Shown: one piece after another, positions 1 to 12,126 of the stretch | Layout of the letters: the number at the start of each line of letters is the position of its first letter | Numbering within the stretch: the first letter of the stretch is position 1 | NCBI GenBank assembly: GCA_029204045.2 | Contig: CM055077.1 | Location: forward strand, 2,377,393 to 2,441,392 | Direction of reading: 5' to 3' | Length of the DNA: 64,000 nucleotides | Source: Tillandsia leiboldiana | Lineage: Eukaryota > Streptophyta > Magnoliopsida > Poales > Bromeliaceae | The notes under the pieces: model-generated | The model's database searches: none | The model's input: only the letters and a program-made list of their open reading frames with translations | What the model was told of the DNA's origin: nothing | Position numbers and translations under genes: made by a program

Positions 1-205
1 TATTAGGGTCTTGCTACTATAGACCTTTTGACTTTTAGATGAAGGAATGCGCGGTTAGAATTATAGTGATCTATTAAAATTTATACTATTTAATCAATAA
101 CCGACTAAACTCTAGAGTCTCACTATAATTCTAATCGCACATTATTTCATCCAAGGGTCAAAAAATCTATAGTAGTAAGGCTCCTAATACTATCAATAGT
201 ATAGT
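1..205. repeat. Foldback MITE, family A-like, cut by window edge
   Basis: The first and second halves are imperfect reverse complements. The left arm (about 1-70, GGTCTTGCTACTATAGACC and following) pairs with the right arm (about 118-190, ending in TAGTAGTAAGGCTCCTAAT). Both arms share the internal block AGAATTATAGTGA. The element runs into a (TA)n tract at 209, as family A elements do elsewhere in the window. Its left end may lie outside the window. No coding potential. Confidence 0.65.
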
Positions 206-206
206 A

Positions 207-208
<2 letters not shown>

Positions 209-298
<90 letters not shown>
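209..298. repeat. (TA)n microsatellite
   Basis: About 45 uninterrupted TA units directly next to the foldback element. A family A fragment (about 305-450) and a second TA tract (457-528) follow. Confidence 0.95.
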
Positions 299-302
<4 letters not shown>

Positions 303-304
303 TG

Positions 305-452
305 ACTAATTTCACCTTTTAAATTATACTATGCCATCAACCACCTACTAAATTTAAGAAATCTATCATCATTCTAACTGCTCATCCTTTCATTTCAAAG
401 CTAAAAATTTATAAGCACCAATGAGTTGGTACTTTTAAAAATATAGATGCTC

Positions 453-528
<76 letters not shown>
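305..528. repeat. Family A MITE fragment followed by (TA)n
   Basis: The segment 330-450 carries the family signature in reverse: the CCACCTACTAAATTTAAG core, then TTCTAACTGCTCATCCTTTCAT, then GCACCAATGAGTTGGTAC near the terminus. It ends in (TA)n at 457-528. This matches the right half of the copy at 59587-59800. Confidence 0.6.
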
Positions 529-530
<2 letters not shown>

Positions 531-1374
531 TTTATGATGTCAAAAGTCTGGAGACTTTCATACTTGTAAGTTGTTTTCAATAATGGAATATTTGTTCAGC
601 GATCAGTTCTGTTAGACTTGATTTATAATATTAAAATTATTTAGAAATTAAATTTTATAAATTTTTGTATTCGTTGGCCTACCGAACGAATAGTTTCAAA
701 ATGAACGGCTATAAATAAAAAATTTATAAAAAATAGTGATAAAAAATTTAAATTTCAAATTAAAAGATTTAATTTTACTTTTGATATTAAAAAAAAAATT
801 ATATTAAAATTTTATATAATTTGAATTATTCTATACTATTGAACTTATAAACACACCATATCGACCATTAAAATAGTTATTTTTGAGATACTTTGATCAC
901 TTGGTAAATGATATCAAAAAATTATGAACTTTAGTTTTCGAATAGCTCTAATAGTATAAATCATGTCTAATGGAGTTGATTGTCGAATTAAATATTCCAT
1001 CAGTGAAAATAATTTACAAGTACGAAAATCTCTATACTTTTAAAAATCCATAAGACGTACTATATTTATATATATAGAGAGAGAGAACTCATATTTTTTT
1101 AAAAGTATAAAATCATTAGTTATTGAAAGTTCTTGAATGAAAAGATGTGCAGTTAGAAATATAATAATTTTTTAAAATTTAATAAATGATTGGTAAAATA
1201 TTATGATCTAAAAAATAAAATTAGTTAAAAAAATAAATTTAATATTATTAAATACTTAATATTATTGATAATATTATAGTCTGACCCTAAAATGAAGATA
1301 GTAAAAGATGTTAAGTGGTGGGGTGGTGACATGTGAGCCAAATGGAGTCGGACCCAAAAAGAGAACGTGATAAG
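529..1374. other. AT-rich gene-free stretch
   Basis: No open frame of interest. About 1100-1270 (TTGAATGAAAAGATGTGCAG and following) looks like a decayed family A element, because the same block order occurs at 51225-51420. A GAGAGAGAGA tract sits at 1076-1087. Confidence 0.5.
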
Positions 1375-1620
1375 TGACAAGCATGCATATTGATAACATC
1401 TTCGAGTAGCAGATTAGGAGGTTTAGAATTCAAACCCTCGTGTGAAAGTGACACGTGCGGAAAATTCAGATGTTTTCGGAGAGGGGTTTATGAGCAAGTT
1501 AGCGTAGATTGTTGGTATTCGGAAAAGGCAGGTTTATTTATTTGAAGGTTTGGAATTCAACTCCCTGCGTGCCCAGTTTCAATCTCTCTGGTGAAAATAA
1601 GTGATTAGTGTTGAAAAAAA
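1375..1620 (+). repeat. Possible SINE-like dimer
   Basis: Two blocks resemble the internal pol III B box of tRNA-derived SINEs: GGAGGTTTAGAATTCAAACC near 1418 and GAAGGTTTGGAATTCAACTC near 1543. An A-rich tail lies at about 1612-1622. A-box matches are weak and no flanking target duplication was found, so the call is tentative. Confidence 0.35.
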
Positions 1621-1924
1621 ATTTATACTTCCCATTTTGTACTTTATTATAAGACTAAATTATGTTATTAGTTTTCAAATTGTAAGTGGCGTGATATTAA
1701 AGTTCTTAAACTTTCACGTGTTGTAATATTCGTGTTGTAATATTCCACTCAAATTTATTAGATTGTTACAATTAAATTTTTACGTATCAATTTAGTTAGT
1801 TCAATGCTTACGTATTGTTGGTGTAAAAATAGTAAAATAAAGTTAAGTTTTACAATTTGATTGTAATTATTTTAAAAATTTAGACTAACAAATATAATAT
1901 ATTGAACTTTGAGAATCTATGTTT

Positions 1925-2090
1925 TTCCTCCCCTTTTGTTTTTCTTTTTCGCTTTCCTGCTCATTTTTTGAGCCTCTTTTTTTCGGGGTTCGGAGTCTAA
2001 CGGTTCCTGTCCTATAGCTAAATTCACCTACCCTATGAATGAAGCGGCAGCATGCTACCTTTTCTCAAAAAAAAAAAGAAAAAAAACTTT
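1925..2090 (+). mobile_element. Retroposon 3' end with palindromic tail
   Basis: A T-rich leader is followed by GAATGAAGCGGCAGCATGCT, then ACCTTTTCTC and an A-rich tail at about 2068-2084. The same end occurs at 14237-14293 and 39012-39084, so this is a dispersed retroposon 3' terminus on the + strand. The 5' boundary is unclear. Confidence 0.55.
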
Positions 2091-2299
2091 GAGAATCAAA
2101 GTGCCCTGTAGTGCTTCATAATTGGAGGGCAAAATTTGTAATTTAGCTTAATTCAGACCCCCCAAAAAGGACTACTATTTGTTCTATCAAAAGTACTAAG
2201 CCAGTTTGACAGCTTGATTACAATTTTCTTGCACATGCATGTTTGCCTTTCACATTCTGGCAGGAATCAAGAAGACTCCAAATATTTTTTATGCAATTC

Positions 2300-2306
2300 T
2301 TGACTG

Positions 2307-2337
<31 letters not shown>

Positions 2338-3565
2338 AAAAAAAAGTAGCATGTTATTCGCTTCGTTTATAAAAATAAACTTAGCTAGAAATATAAAGCA
2401 ACTAAGCTTCGAACTCGAAACCTCCACTACTAACAATCAAATTTTTTGCCACCTGTGCTAGGGACAGTCCGTAATTCCTGCCTGTTGATGTAAAAAAAAT
2501 CTCGCCGGGTGGGGTAAGAACACGTGGTGTATTAGGAGTCGAAAAAAAAATATCTGGAGATGAAGAGGCTTTAAGCGGGAATAGTTGGAAACATGGGACG
2601 TAATGTTTGCAAAATCGTGGCTATAGTACTCTCCCACTACGCGAGCCGATCATAACGTAGGCTGAGAAATATTATAAATAATAGTTTTAAAGACCGTAAT
2701 AAGGCTGAGAAATATTATAGTATTCCTGACTTTTTTTTTCTTTTTTCTTTTTTCTTTTTTTCTTAGAGAAAAAAAGTAGCATGTTATTCACTTCGTTTAT
2801 AGAAATAAACTTAGCTAGAAATGTGAAGCAACTAAGCTTCGAACTCGAAACCTCCGCTACTAACCATCAAGCTTTTTGCCACTTGTGCTAAAGACGGTCC
2901 GTAATTCCTGCCTGTTGATGTAAGAAAAATCTCGCCGGGTGGAGTAAAAACACGTAATGTATTAAGAGGCGAAAAAAAAATGTCTGAAGATGAAGAGGCT
3001 TTAAGCAGAAATGGTTGGAAACATGGGACGTAATGTCTGCAAAATCGTAACTATAGTACTCTCCCACTACGCGAGCCGATCATAACGTAGGCTGAAAAAT
3101 ATTATAAATAATATTTTTAAAGACCGTAATAAGGCTGAGAAATATTATAGTATTCCTGACTTTTTTTTTCTTTTTCTTTTTTTTTTTTTTCTTAGAGAAA
3201 AAGGCAGCATGTTATTCGTTTCGTTTATAGAAATAAACTTAGTTAGAAATATAAAACAACTAAACTTCGAACTCGAAACCTCCGCTACTAACCATCAAGC
3301 TTTTTTGCCACCTGTGCTAGAGACAGTCCGTAATTCCTGCCTGTTGATGTAAGAAAAATCTCGCCGGGTGGAGTAAGAACACGTGATGTATTAGGAGTCG
3401 AAAAAAAAAATGTCTGAAGATGAAGAAGCTTTAAGCAGAAATGGTTGGAAACATGGGACGTAATGTCTGCAAAATCGTGACTATAGTACTCTTCCACTAC
3501 GCGAGCCAATCATAACGTAGGCTGAAAAATATTATAAATAATATTTTTAAAATCCGTAATAAGGG
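2300..3565 (-). repeat. Triplicated 430-bp unit carrying a SINE-like sequence
   Basis: Three head-to-tail copies: the marker GTAATTCCTGCCTGTTGATG starts at 2471, 2901 and 3330 (spacing 430 and 429). Each copy contains, on the minus strand, a pol III B-box-like GGAGGTTTCGAGTTCGAAGC (plus positions 2406-2425, 2836-2855 and about 3265-3284). An A-box-like TGTGCTAGCACAGG-type region lies upstream of it. A 3' tail GAAGCGAATAACATGCTAC then runs into T/A-rich sequence. The downstream half (CTCGCCGGGTGG, CACTACGCGAGCC) is also repeated, so the SINE was duplicated together with flanking DNA. The small open frame at 3288-3509 is a by-product of the third copy. Confidence 0.75.
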
Positions 3566-4566
3566 TGGTCTGGTTTACTCACTCAAAAAATACCACCTTT
3601 ACTAATTTGTAATTTTTTATTTCTACATTTACATTTTTTCTAAAGAGTAGTTTAATTTGTAACTCATTTTTTTTTTCAATACAATCGATTCGACTCATTC
3701 AGCCGAGTCTTCTCTTTCCAAATTAAGACGGAGTCAGATGGAACCGATTTCTTTTCAATCTAATCACTTGAATTCTAACGTAGCGCACTCCCGAAAGTCA
3801 ATTCAAAAACCGATCGATACACTTTACCTAGTCAAACGATTTGATGTGATCAATATATATTCCCTCTAATTTGGTTTATAACCAGCACTACGTACACACA
3901 AATTTTTTTCTTCTGGTTTCATACATATATATTTGATTTTCACATTCCATTTTCCTGCACATGTTTCTAGCTTTTCATCATTTGATCAAGTTTTCATCAA
4001 GTTTGGTACGATGAATCCGAATATGTTTCCGATTTTCAAAAGTTAATTAATTATTTTTTCTACAAAAACTTCAAATGTTTGAAATTTTTGGTTTTTGAGT
4101 CGAAGTTGTTCTCGAGACTAAACCAAAATAGCCGTCGGTATAATATTATTCGGCTTACTTAGCTTTCAGAATATCATCAACTTAAAAAATAAAAACAAAC
4201 CTTTAACTTTAAAAAAAGAGAAAAAAAAGTGCATAAAAAGTTATACAAAGCTTAATTAATTAGGTGTATAAAAAATTTAAAAAGTTTTTAAGTTTTTTTT
4301 ATTGGCACTTCATTATATATTATGCTAGTAAAGAAACCAAAAACAAGCTCAAGCCATATATATATATATATATATACATGACCTGGCCATCCAGGTAAAG
4401 CAAATTAATTTAATAACTTTTGATATTGGATTAAGTAATATATTAAACCCACAAAGTAATATTAATTAGCCAAATGCCTACTTGGTACGCATAATGTAGC
4501 AACTAGAATATAATTTCCATTTCTTTTATAAGGAGACAAACCTAATAACAAAAGGAAAAAAAGAGT
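3566..4566. other. Gene-free stretch
   Basis: AT-rich, no credible coding frame. A short (TA)n lies at about 4354-4375. Nothing further recognised. Confidence 0.6.
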
Positions 4567-4574
4567 GAATAGAG

Positions 4575-5248
4575 GGACTCTTTTTCAAAATAATTTTTTA
4601 AAAATTTATAATTAGCGAAATGATCCTATAAAAATTTTATTTGAAAAAATAATTTTACTTTCATCAAGTTAGCCCTAGATAGGATGTTTCTTCAAAAGGC
4701 GGTGAATCATTCACCGCCTTCATAAAGTTTCACTGCTTTTTAAAGACGGTGGCCATTCACCGCCTTTAATTCTAATTTTCATACTTAAGTCAATTTCAAA
4801 TAAAATTATAGAGAAATACGTAAATAAAATGAGAATGTGGGTACGAGTCAGATCTTTAAGAGATTTAGATTGTTATTGTAGAAATATAAAATAAAATAAG
4901 AATGCGGATATTCTGATTTTATCTTATCTCTCGTCTTTCTTAAATTAGTTACTAAATAATAATAATCTGAATTTCTTAAAAATATTCATATTTACGAACA
5001 AGCTAAATTAGTTAGTAAATAAAATAATCTAAATTTCTTAAAAATTTGACTCATATTTATATTTCTATTTTATTTATGTTAAGGACGGTAAATCGTTCAC
5101 CACCTTTACAGAGTTATAATGCGCCTTCTGCCTTCTAAAAAGCACTACGTGGCAAAAGTAATATTAGTTTTACAAATAAAATTTTGATAAAATTATTTCA
5201 TAAATTATAAAATTTTAAAAAATTATTTTGGAAAAAAAGAAATTCTGC
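4575..5248. mobile_element. MULE-like foldback MITE with 8-bp target duplication
   Basis: Long terminal inverted repeats: the left arm CTTTTTCAAAATAATTTTTT matches the reverse complement of the right end (TTTTCCAAAATAATTTTTTA). The direct repeat GAATAGAG flanks it at 4567-4574 and 5249-5256. Inside are smaller palindromes such as GGCGGTGAATCATTCACCGC (about 4701) with degraded repeats near 4746 and 5086. No transposase frame is present. The 8-bp repeat may be a 9-bp duplication with one changed base. Confidence 0.65.
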
Positions 5249-5440
5249 GAATAGAGTCTACTAATATTCTTTTTCGCACCATTTCTTCCCTTTTTTTTTT
5301 TTCTTTTTTTTTTGTGAGTAATTTATTTACAGAAAATTCTCACAGCCTCTCAGCAAAATTACGTGGTGAGAAATTAAACCAGCCAAATATTTATCTGTAC
5401 GCGCAGATCGGCTAACTCATTCGAAAAGAGAGGGCCTTTT

Positions 5441-6013
5441 TGTTGGAAAATTATTTTTTCAAAATAATTTTTTTAGTCAAATAATTTAAACTAAATTTAA
5501 AATCCAAACACTAATAATGTAAGGATTAGATGAGGCTTGTGTTTGTCAAGGCGTTCGTTAGTACGGTTCTAGAAGCGAGATTGTCCCTCCACGTGCGAGG
5601 CTCCGGCAATCACCCCTATCAATACAACAAACACGGTCCACCCCGTCGGCAACGACTCCGAAATGATACGTAGCGAACTCAACAACTTTCAGAGATACAG
5701 CAAGAGTAAGACTCGAATCAAAATAAGGAGTAGTAAAAAATAAATCTCAGTGTACTGTAGCAGTTTGAATTAGAGTAGAAATATATTGTGGCTTAATGCT
5801 TAACCAAGCTCTCTTGCTCTTTATATAGAGCCCAAAGTGAGAGAGCATATTAACTCATCAGGAGACAATGTCTCTTTTGGACAACCCACAAATTATTTTT
5901 CAAAAAAGATTTTTGGGTAGCTCAAGATAACACTTTTTAAAATTGACTAAGAAAAAGTCTGGAGATCAAAATATAAGTTTAAAATCACCAAAACTATATA
6001 AATTTCATTAACA
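5441..6013 (-). mobile_element. Solo LTR, Copia-like
   Basis: Read on the minus strand, the 573-bp segment starts TGTTAATGAAATTTATATAG and ends TTTTCCAACA, the TGTT...AACA termini of many Copia LTRs. A core promoter motif (CTCTATATAAAGAGC, plus 5817-5831) lies in the position expected for an LTR promoter. The flanking pentamers are CTTTT (5436-5440) and CTTCT (6014-6018), a 4/5 match that fits an old target duplication. No primer-binding site, polypurine tract or gag-pol sequence lies beside it, so it is a solo LTR. Confidence 0.65.
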
Positions 6014-6018
6014 CTTCT

Positions 6019-6257
6019 AAGACGTAGGATTGTGATATGTATGATCGAATAAGTGGATGCATGAGACGACCCCGCCATTCATCGAAAAGTCACGTTACCG
6101 ACCTTATCTTTTGGGCGCGTAGTACGTAATACTACCTTTTGTGTGTAGTAACTTTCGACGCACTAGCATTTAGAAAGTTTGAGCCATTTCAATTGTGTTT
6201 GTGGCATCAAATTAATCTTTTTAAAGCTTGTTCCTAATGGCCCGAAAAGCCAAAAAA

Positions 6258-6292
<35 letters not shown>

Positions 6293-7488
6293 AGGGTTAG
6301 GAACTGATCACTTTACATTGTTAAAAGCACTTGTCATTTAATTTGCTTAATCGCCTCCTGATGCTCAAAGTACCAAAGCCTATGTCCTAATTAATTTAGG
6401 TACAAATCTTATAATAGTGGCTCACCACTATACATATAAGAGTTACCCACCACCTATATACACCTTATATATATATTTTTTGAAATGGCCTTCTCAACTT
6501 CAATTTTTTTTATTTTTTTTTTGATTGAGATTTTCTTAACTCTCAATCTTTTAAAAATAATAATTTTATCGAATTCATCAATAGTTTCATCAAATGCAAC
6601 ATAATTTTAACTACTTCAATTATATGTTGCAATATTAATTAATATTAAAAGTGCGGATCTTTGTAAACTTTTTAATATATAGTATCAGAATAGAAAATTC
6701 AGAATTCAGATGATCTAATTCTCGAAATATATTTTACCGTTTTAATTACGCATGCATTTGTTTTGAACCCAAATGATACGCAATCTCAGTTGAACCCTAG
6801 GAGAAGTTCCAAATTCCACACCCAACATCACTCTCCTATTGGATTCGTGACTCAGACTCGCACCCAAATCCCCATTGCCCAGCATCTCTCTCATACCCCG
6901 TAGTTTTCAAAGTTGCTCGTCGGTTCATGCACAAAGCAGCAAAGCATTTCTCCCCAAAGCACTTTTTCTAGATGCTGAACAGTGCATGCGCTGCTGAAAT
7001 TAATGGGTAATATTCTTTTTTCCTTTTTGTGTAGTGATGCTACAGGTATATTCAGAATGAACCTCAAAATGTAGCATCAACTTACACTTAATTTATAAGT
7101 GTGATTGTTATGTTAATATTAAGAATATAAGTAGTCGACTGTTTCCAGCGCAGGTGACAAACAACAATTTGATCGTCGGTATCCGAAGTTCTTAGTTCGT
7201 AGTCTGAATAACGCGGTTTTCTTTTTTGATATAACTAATCCTTTTTGACAGCTGTTATTGTATATTCTTTCCGCTGACTCGTCAAAAATACTTTAAACAA
7301 CTTCTGATTTGAACATAAACTTTAATCCACACGTTTTCTTTTTTTCTTTGTTTTGAACATAAACCTTAATTAAACCGAACCTTTCTAACTTTTTCCTTTT
7401 TTCTTTGTTAATTTCAAAGTAAAAAAGTAACTCACAGCACCTTTTCCTTGCCTATAAAAGCCCCTTCAAGAACGTTAGTGTCGAGCTT

Positions 7489-7533
<45 letters not shown>

Positions 7534-9281
7534 ATATATATATATATATCATGTTCATGCATTAATTATATGTTTAATTCTAATCTCCTCCCTAAATTTT
7601 CCACTCTTTGTCCTATGTATGTTCTTTCCCTGGTGGGTTTTTATTTTCCATGCGCTTCTTGAGGAGGCGCCGTGATTTCGTATGAGATCTTTGCTTTGGA
7701 TTCAAACAAAGGGTACGTAATAGTAGTTAATTTGGTCCATTCAACTTTGCATGGATTTGAAACTAATTAATATATATATATATATATATATACTATCAAA
7801 TTTTGACTTGTTCACTGCTTGGTTAATTTGGTTCTTCTGAGAACGACAACAAATTAATATTTTCCCGAGTTCCAGTAGTACGTAACCAGTGGGGGTACCG
7901 TTTGGTGTATTTTTGTCTACTGTGTACGTACTTAGTTGTTAACTTACTCTGTAAGTTTTGTTTTCGCCATGGCCATGACATGTAGAGATTATGACTTATA
8001 ATTCATTTTGTGCCTCATTTTATGTTCTAGCCTAATAATTATCCTATATATGTATCAGGACGGTTTCTAAATTTCTACATGCTGCAACCTTTTTCGTTCA
8101 ATTTTTACGTCCATTATTTTACAACTTGTTTCTTTAATAATCTTTTCTATTAGTACACACGACGATTTTTACCGCATTCTTGTAATTTCTCGTCATCTTT
8201 TTTCTTCTATTAGTACACTGAATCATCTCCATCGTATTCTCATAAATTTTTATAAATCTTTTTTATGGGTACATGGATAGAACGATCATTTCATAATCTT
8301 TTCTATTAGTACACACGGCGAAAATAGTTAAATAATTTTTTATTTTATTTTTGTTATGATCAGTACACACAATGAAGATAGTTAAATAATTTTCGAAAAT
8401 ATTTTGGATAACAATTGTTTTAAGTTTCTTTTAAAAAAATAATAATTTTCTTGCTGTATTGTTAATTATATTATCATATCTATATTTTGAATAACAATTA
8501 TTTAATTTTTTTTATTCTCTTTATTGTATTGTTAATTATGGATCGAATATCATCATGATATCATGTTACTCAAAAAATCTGGGGAAGAAAATATCTAAAA
8601 ATATATTTTAACAAATTAAACAGTGCTGCAGTGGGTAAAAATATCTACCTAGTGTTTAATTAGATCTACCTATAAGCAGTGTGTCAGCAACTCATTATTT
8701 ATTTATTAATTTTGTTCCAAGTAATTAATTAAAGGTCAAATCTAGCTAGCTATCGTTTTTGGTGTGACAATATGCATGCCAAATTCAAACTAAAATGTCG
8801 ACTTTTTTTTTTTTTCCTCGGTTGATTTATTACTGTAGCTGTGTTTTGTTTGTACTCTATTGTCATAGTCACAAAATTAATATTTTGTACATGACTTGCA
8901 AATATATATAATCCAATTACAATTTCTCCTGATGAGGATAAAGTGGAGATAAAGCTCACGCACCATAAAAGTTATCGAGTGACAGTTTATCTTAGCTTCT
9001 GTAACAATTTTTGTTATTATACAAATTTTAATTTTGAAATAATAAAATATCAGAATCAAAACTAAGCTTGTCGTTGTTATGTAATTATTCATTACCAATT
9101 TGAGCTGTTCGATCACATCAATTCAACAACTAGCCAAGTTTATCATGGAGTCTACGGTTAATTTTGTGCGCGATTTTTACATCAATAATGCATGCTAATA
9201 GTACTTAAGTTAGGTATGTTTTGTTAGGGGAGGATGTGGGAAAAAATGTTGGTGGAATGTGAATTGATGTATGTTCACACA
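6019..9281. other. Long gene-free stretch
   Basis: No supported gene. It holds an (AAAT)n tetranucleotide tract (about 6255-6293) and (TA)n tracts at 7492-7548 and about 7769-7791. A TATA-like CCTATAAAAGCCCC at about 7450-7463 has no convincing frame downstream. Two short minus-strand frames at 8750-9116 have no recognisable domain and AT-driven composition, and were not accepted as genes. Confidence 0.5.
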
Positions 9282-9290
9282 TTCATTTTA

Positions 9291-9819
9291 GGGTTAATTG
9301 CATACATGTTCCTGCAAATATGTCGAATTGCAAATATATCTCTGTAAAATTTAACTTTTCATATTTATCCCTTAAAAAATCCACCGTTATTCAAATATGC
9401 CCCTACCGTCCATCTCTATTAAAAAAATTAATTTAACCCTAGGTTAAATGCTTAACCTTGGTTAGATTAAAAATTGAATTTACATATTTACCCTTTCCAT
9501 ATTATACCTCAAAAAAAAAAAAAGAAAAAAAAGAAAAAAAAAAGAATTATTTTGATGATAGAATTTTATGATTTTTAGAGAGGGGCATTTTTGTAACAAG
9601 TATAATGGTATTGCTTTTGGAGGGATATATTTGTAAGGGGGTAAAAAAGTCATTTCACATCAAATCTGTTAAAAAATAAACAGATTCCAAACGGGGATTA
9701 ACCAGAGGGGCATATTTGAAGAACTTTGGATTTTTGAAGGGATAAATATGAAAAGTTGAATTTTACAGGGATATATTTGTAATTCGACATATTTGCAAGG
9801 ACATATATGCAATTAACCC
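9291..9819. mobile_element. MULE-like MITE with 9-bp target duplication
   Basis: A 529-bp element with terminal inverted repeats of over 80 bp. The left end GGGTTAATTGCATACATGTT matches the reverse complement of the right end (GGGTTAATTGCATATATGTC), and the TIRs continue through CAAATATGTCGAATT. The 9-bp direct repeat TTCATTTTA lies at 9282-9290 and 9820-9828. A 9-bp duplication and long TIRs are typical of Mutator-like elements. There is no transposase frame, so it is non-autonomous. Confidence 0.85.
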
Positions 9820-9884
9820 TTCATTTTAAACAGTGTACGAAATGTCAAATTAAAATTAAGATAAAAATATACAAAATTTATTTA

Positions 9885-9888
<4 letters not shown>

Positions 9889-9936
<48 letters not shown>
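9889..9936. repeat. (TA)n(GA)n compound microsatellite
   Basis: A short TA run passes directly into about 18 GA units. Confidence 0.9.
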
Positions 9937-9939
<3 letters not shown>

Positions 9940-11220
9940 TCTGTATCAACTATTCAAACTTTTGAAATTTTAAGAATTGAATCCGTCGACGATAAAGTAA
10001 CTTCAAAATATAAAGTTAATGGATCATTGATGGACTAAAATCAAATAAATTAAAATTTTAAAAAATTTAATAATAAATTCAAAATTGTATATAGGTTTGA
10101 TAGGTTTTGTATGGTTTAATTTATCTAAAAGCAAAATGATATATAAAAAAACGTGTATTTAGCTTGTTTGTAAACTGGGACAAGTTGACAATTAATGTAC
10201 ATGGTCTGGTATTAAAATAACATTTTCTTTAACTGATAGAAAGACCAAATCTAAATTAAAAAAATAAAATTCTACTACAGCAAAAAGTTGAAATAATTTT
10301 TAAATTTTTTATTTGGCTTGTATTTCTCTGTACTTGCGGTTTCATCCGCTTTGTGCGGAGCTTCGAAAGCGAGCCCAAAATATTATAATTACTTAAAATA
10401 TTTGAATTGTTAATTATTTTTACTATAAATTTTGTTTTAATATAATGACGTTTAAAAGAATCGTCGATTGATCCCATGCATTAATTCCTACACTATAATA
10501 TTATACACACCTTTTAAAAAGCATCATCATATATATAAATTTTTTATTATATCAAATTAATTTATTAAATAATAAATTATATTATTATTTTTAATTTTTG
10601 TCAGAATATATTTTATATGGAAAAACACTTTTAAATATTAAAAAAATATTTCTAAATATATATATTTTTTTAGTGTTTGTGGCTCCAAAGTGAAAAAAAA
10701 AAAGAAAAAGAAAAAAATAATAAATAAATTATTATGGGTGTAGTAAGTACTTCTGTAAAAACTATAGGGAAACCAAGTGCTTGGAAAAGTGCTTTTTGTT
10801 TTTACCTTTTTTTTTTTCAACTAATTAAATTTGGACCATTTGGTCAATAACATTTGTTTGTGCCCGCGACTCTATTTTTCCCCATGCTTGGTTTGATAGC
10901 TATAGCCTTACATTTTTCTACTCCTACCATAAAGTAGTCCTTAGTTGTAAATAAATAAAATTCAAATACTACTGTATAAAATAGGAGCCACACTCCCAGC
11001 TTCTTTCTTACGTTTTTTGTTTTTCTTTTCCTTCTTTTCTTTTCTTTTTTCTCATTCTTTTACCTCATACTTTTTCAAATTCCATTTCCACCAAAAAGTC
11101 CACAAATTCCCATCCCTCTATTTCATGTTAGAAAAAGCTATCCATACACGCACAAGAGTATGCGATGTACAAGTTATCAATCTAATGAAGCGGACATGCA
11201 CAGGTGCCGATACCAATTCT
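9940..11220. other. Gene-free AT-rich stretch
   Basis: No domain-bearing frame. The small frames at 10256-10477 and 11017-11226 are poly-pyrimidine or AT driven and were not accepted. Nothing else recognised. Confidence 0.55.
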
Positions 11221-11400
11221 TTGTAGTTTTTCTTAGGTGAGTTTTATCTGTTTGTTTTTTATCGGTTCTTATCTTTCTAATTTTTTTATCGTTGTTTAGA
11301 GATCTGATTGTCGCACCTCTATTGTTTAGTTCATTTTCTAATTGAATAAAATAGATAGCTTGCTATCTTTTTCTAAACAAAAAAAAATAATAATAAAATA
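11221..11400 (+). mobile_element. LINE/SINE-type 3' tail
   Basis: It ends in AATAAAATAGATAGCTTGCT, then ATCTTTTTCT and an A-rich tail (about 11378-11402). The layout is the same as at 2040, 14240 and 39040: an AATGAA-like start, a perfect short palindrome (GATAGC-TT-GCTATC), CTTTTTCT, then A(n). The palindrome sequence differs but the pairing is kept. The element is 5' truncated with unclear boundary. Confidence 0.45.
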
Positions 11401-12126
11401 AAAAATTACCAATCTAATGAATAAGATTTATTTACTTATTATATGGCGCGACAAGTAAAATAATCTCCTCTCGTTAGCAGTAAAATAAAATATGTATTGC
11501 TTGTTTTCATATTGTTCTTATATGGCGACTCTGTTATTGTATTTTTTTTTACTTAATCAGTTTAGTTTGTAAGTTTAACTTCTTAGATTGAAAAGTGCCT
11601 AACTATGACTTGGAAACTGAAATATCGGATAAAAAATAAGAAAAACAGTACATGAACCAGCATGCCAAATGAGAGTAGTATGAGGAATATTCATTCAATT
11701 TTCTCTCCATGTTCTCTCTTTATATACGTAAGAAGGAGAGTTGCAACTTCCTAAGAAAAACCGCTTACGGCGGAAGCTCAACGAAAGCGATGCATTGACA
11801 TATAACGCAGTGCATTGAAGCTTCTCGATACGGCACACTGCTCAGAGCTTAATGCGTTCCTCTTCTCTTTCTCCTCTTTATGTTCTCTTACTTTAAGCAT
11901 CATTAAAGGAGCTTGTTGTTGTACTTACTCTTGATAGAAAGAGCCCCGAGTTTTGAGGATAGAAGCGCTAGTTGTTTTGTCGAAGTTACTACTTACCCAT
12001 TTGAGGTAGTTGGTTACTTGGTTTCTGTAGTTGCTTTTTGGAAGAGTTTGTAGTTTTGTTGGTGTGTTGAATTCTGATTATATATATATATTGTTTGGTT
12101 TGTGTAGGTGTTTTGTGATATAGAGG

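Noticed and set aside
2300..3565. Regular direct repeats as a CRISPR array
   Set aside because: The whole 430-bp unit is repeated with no unique spacers, in a plant nuclear context.
7445..7700. A gene starting at the TATA-like CCTATAAAAG near 7450
   Set aside because: No open frame with a domain follows, and a (TA)n tract interrupts the region within 50 bp. A non-coding transcript cannot be excluded.
7685..7715. miR159/319-like TTTGGATT sequence near 7697
   Set aside because: Only about nine bases match and no complementary arm forms a precursor hairpin nearby.
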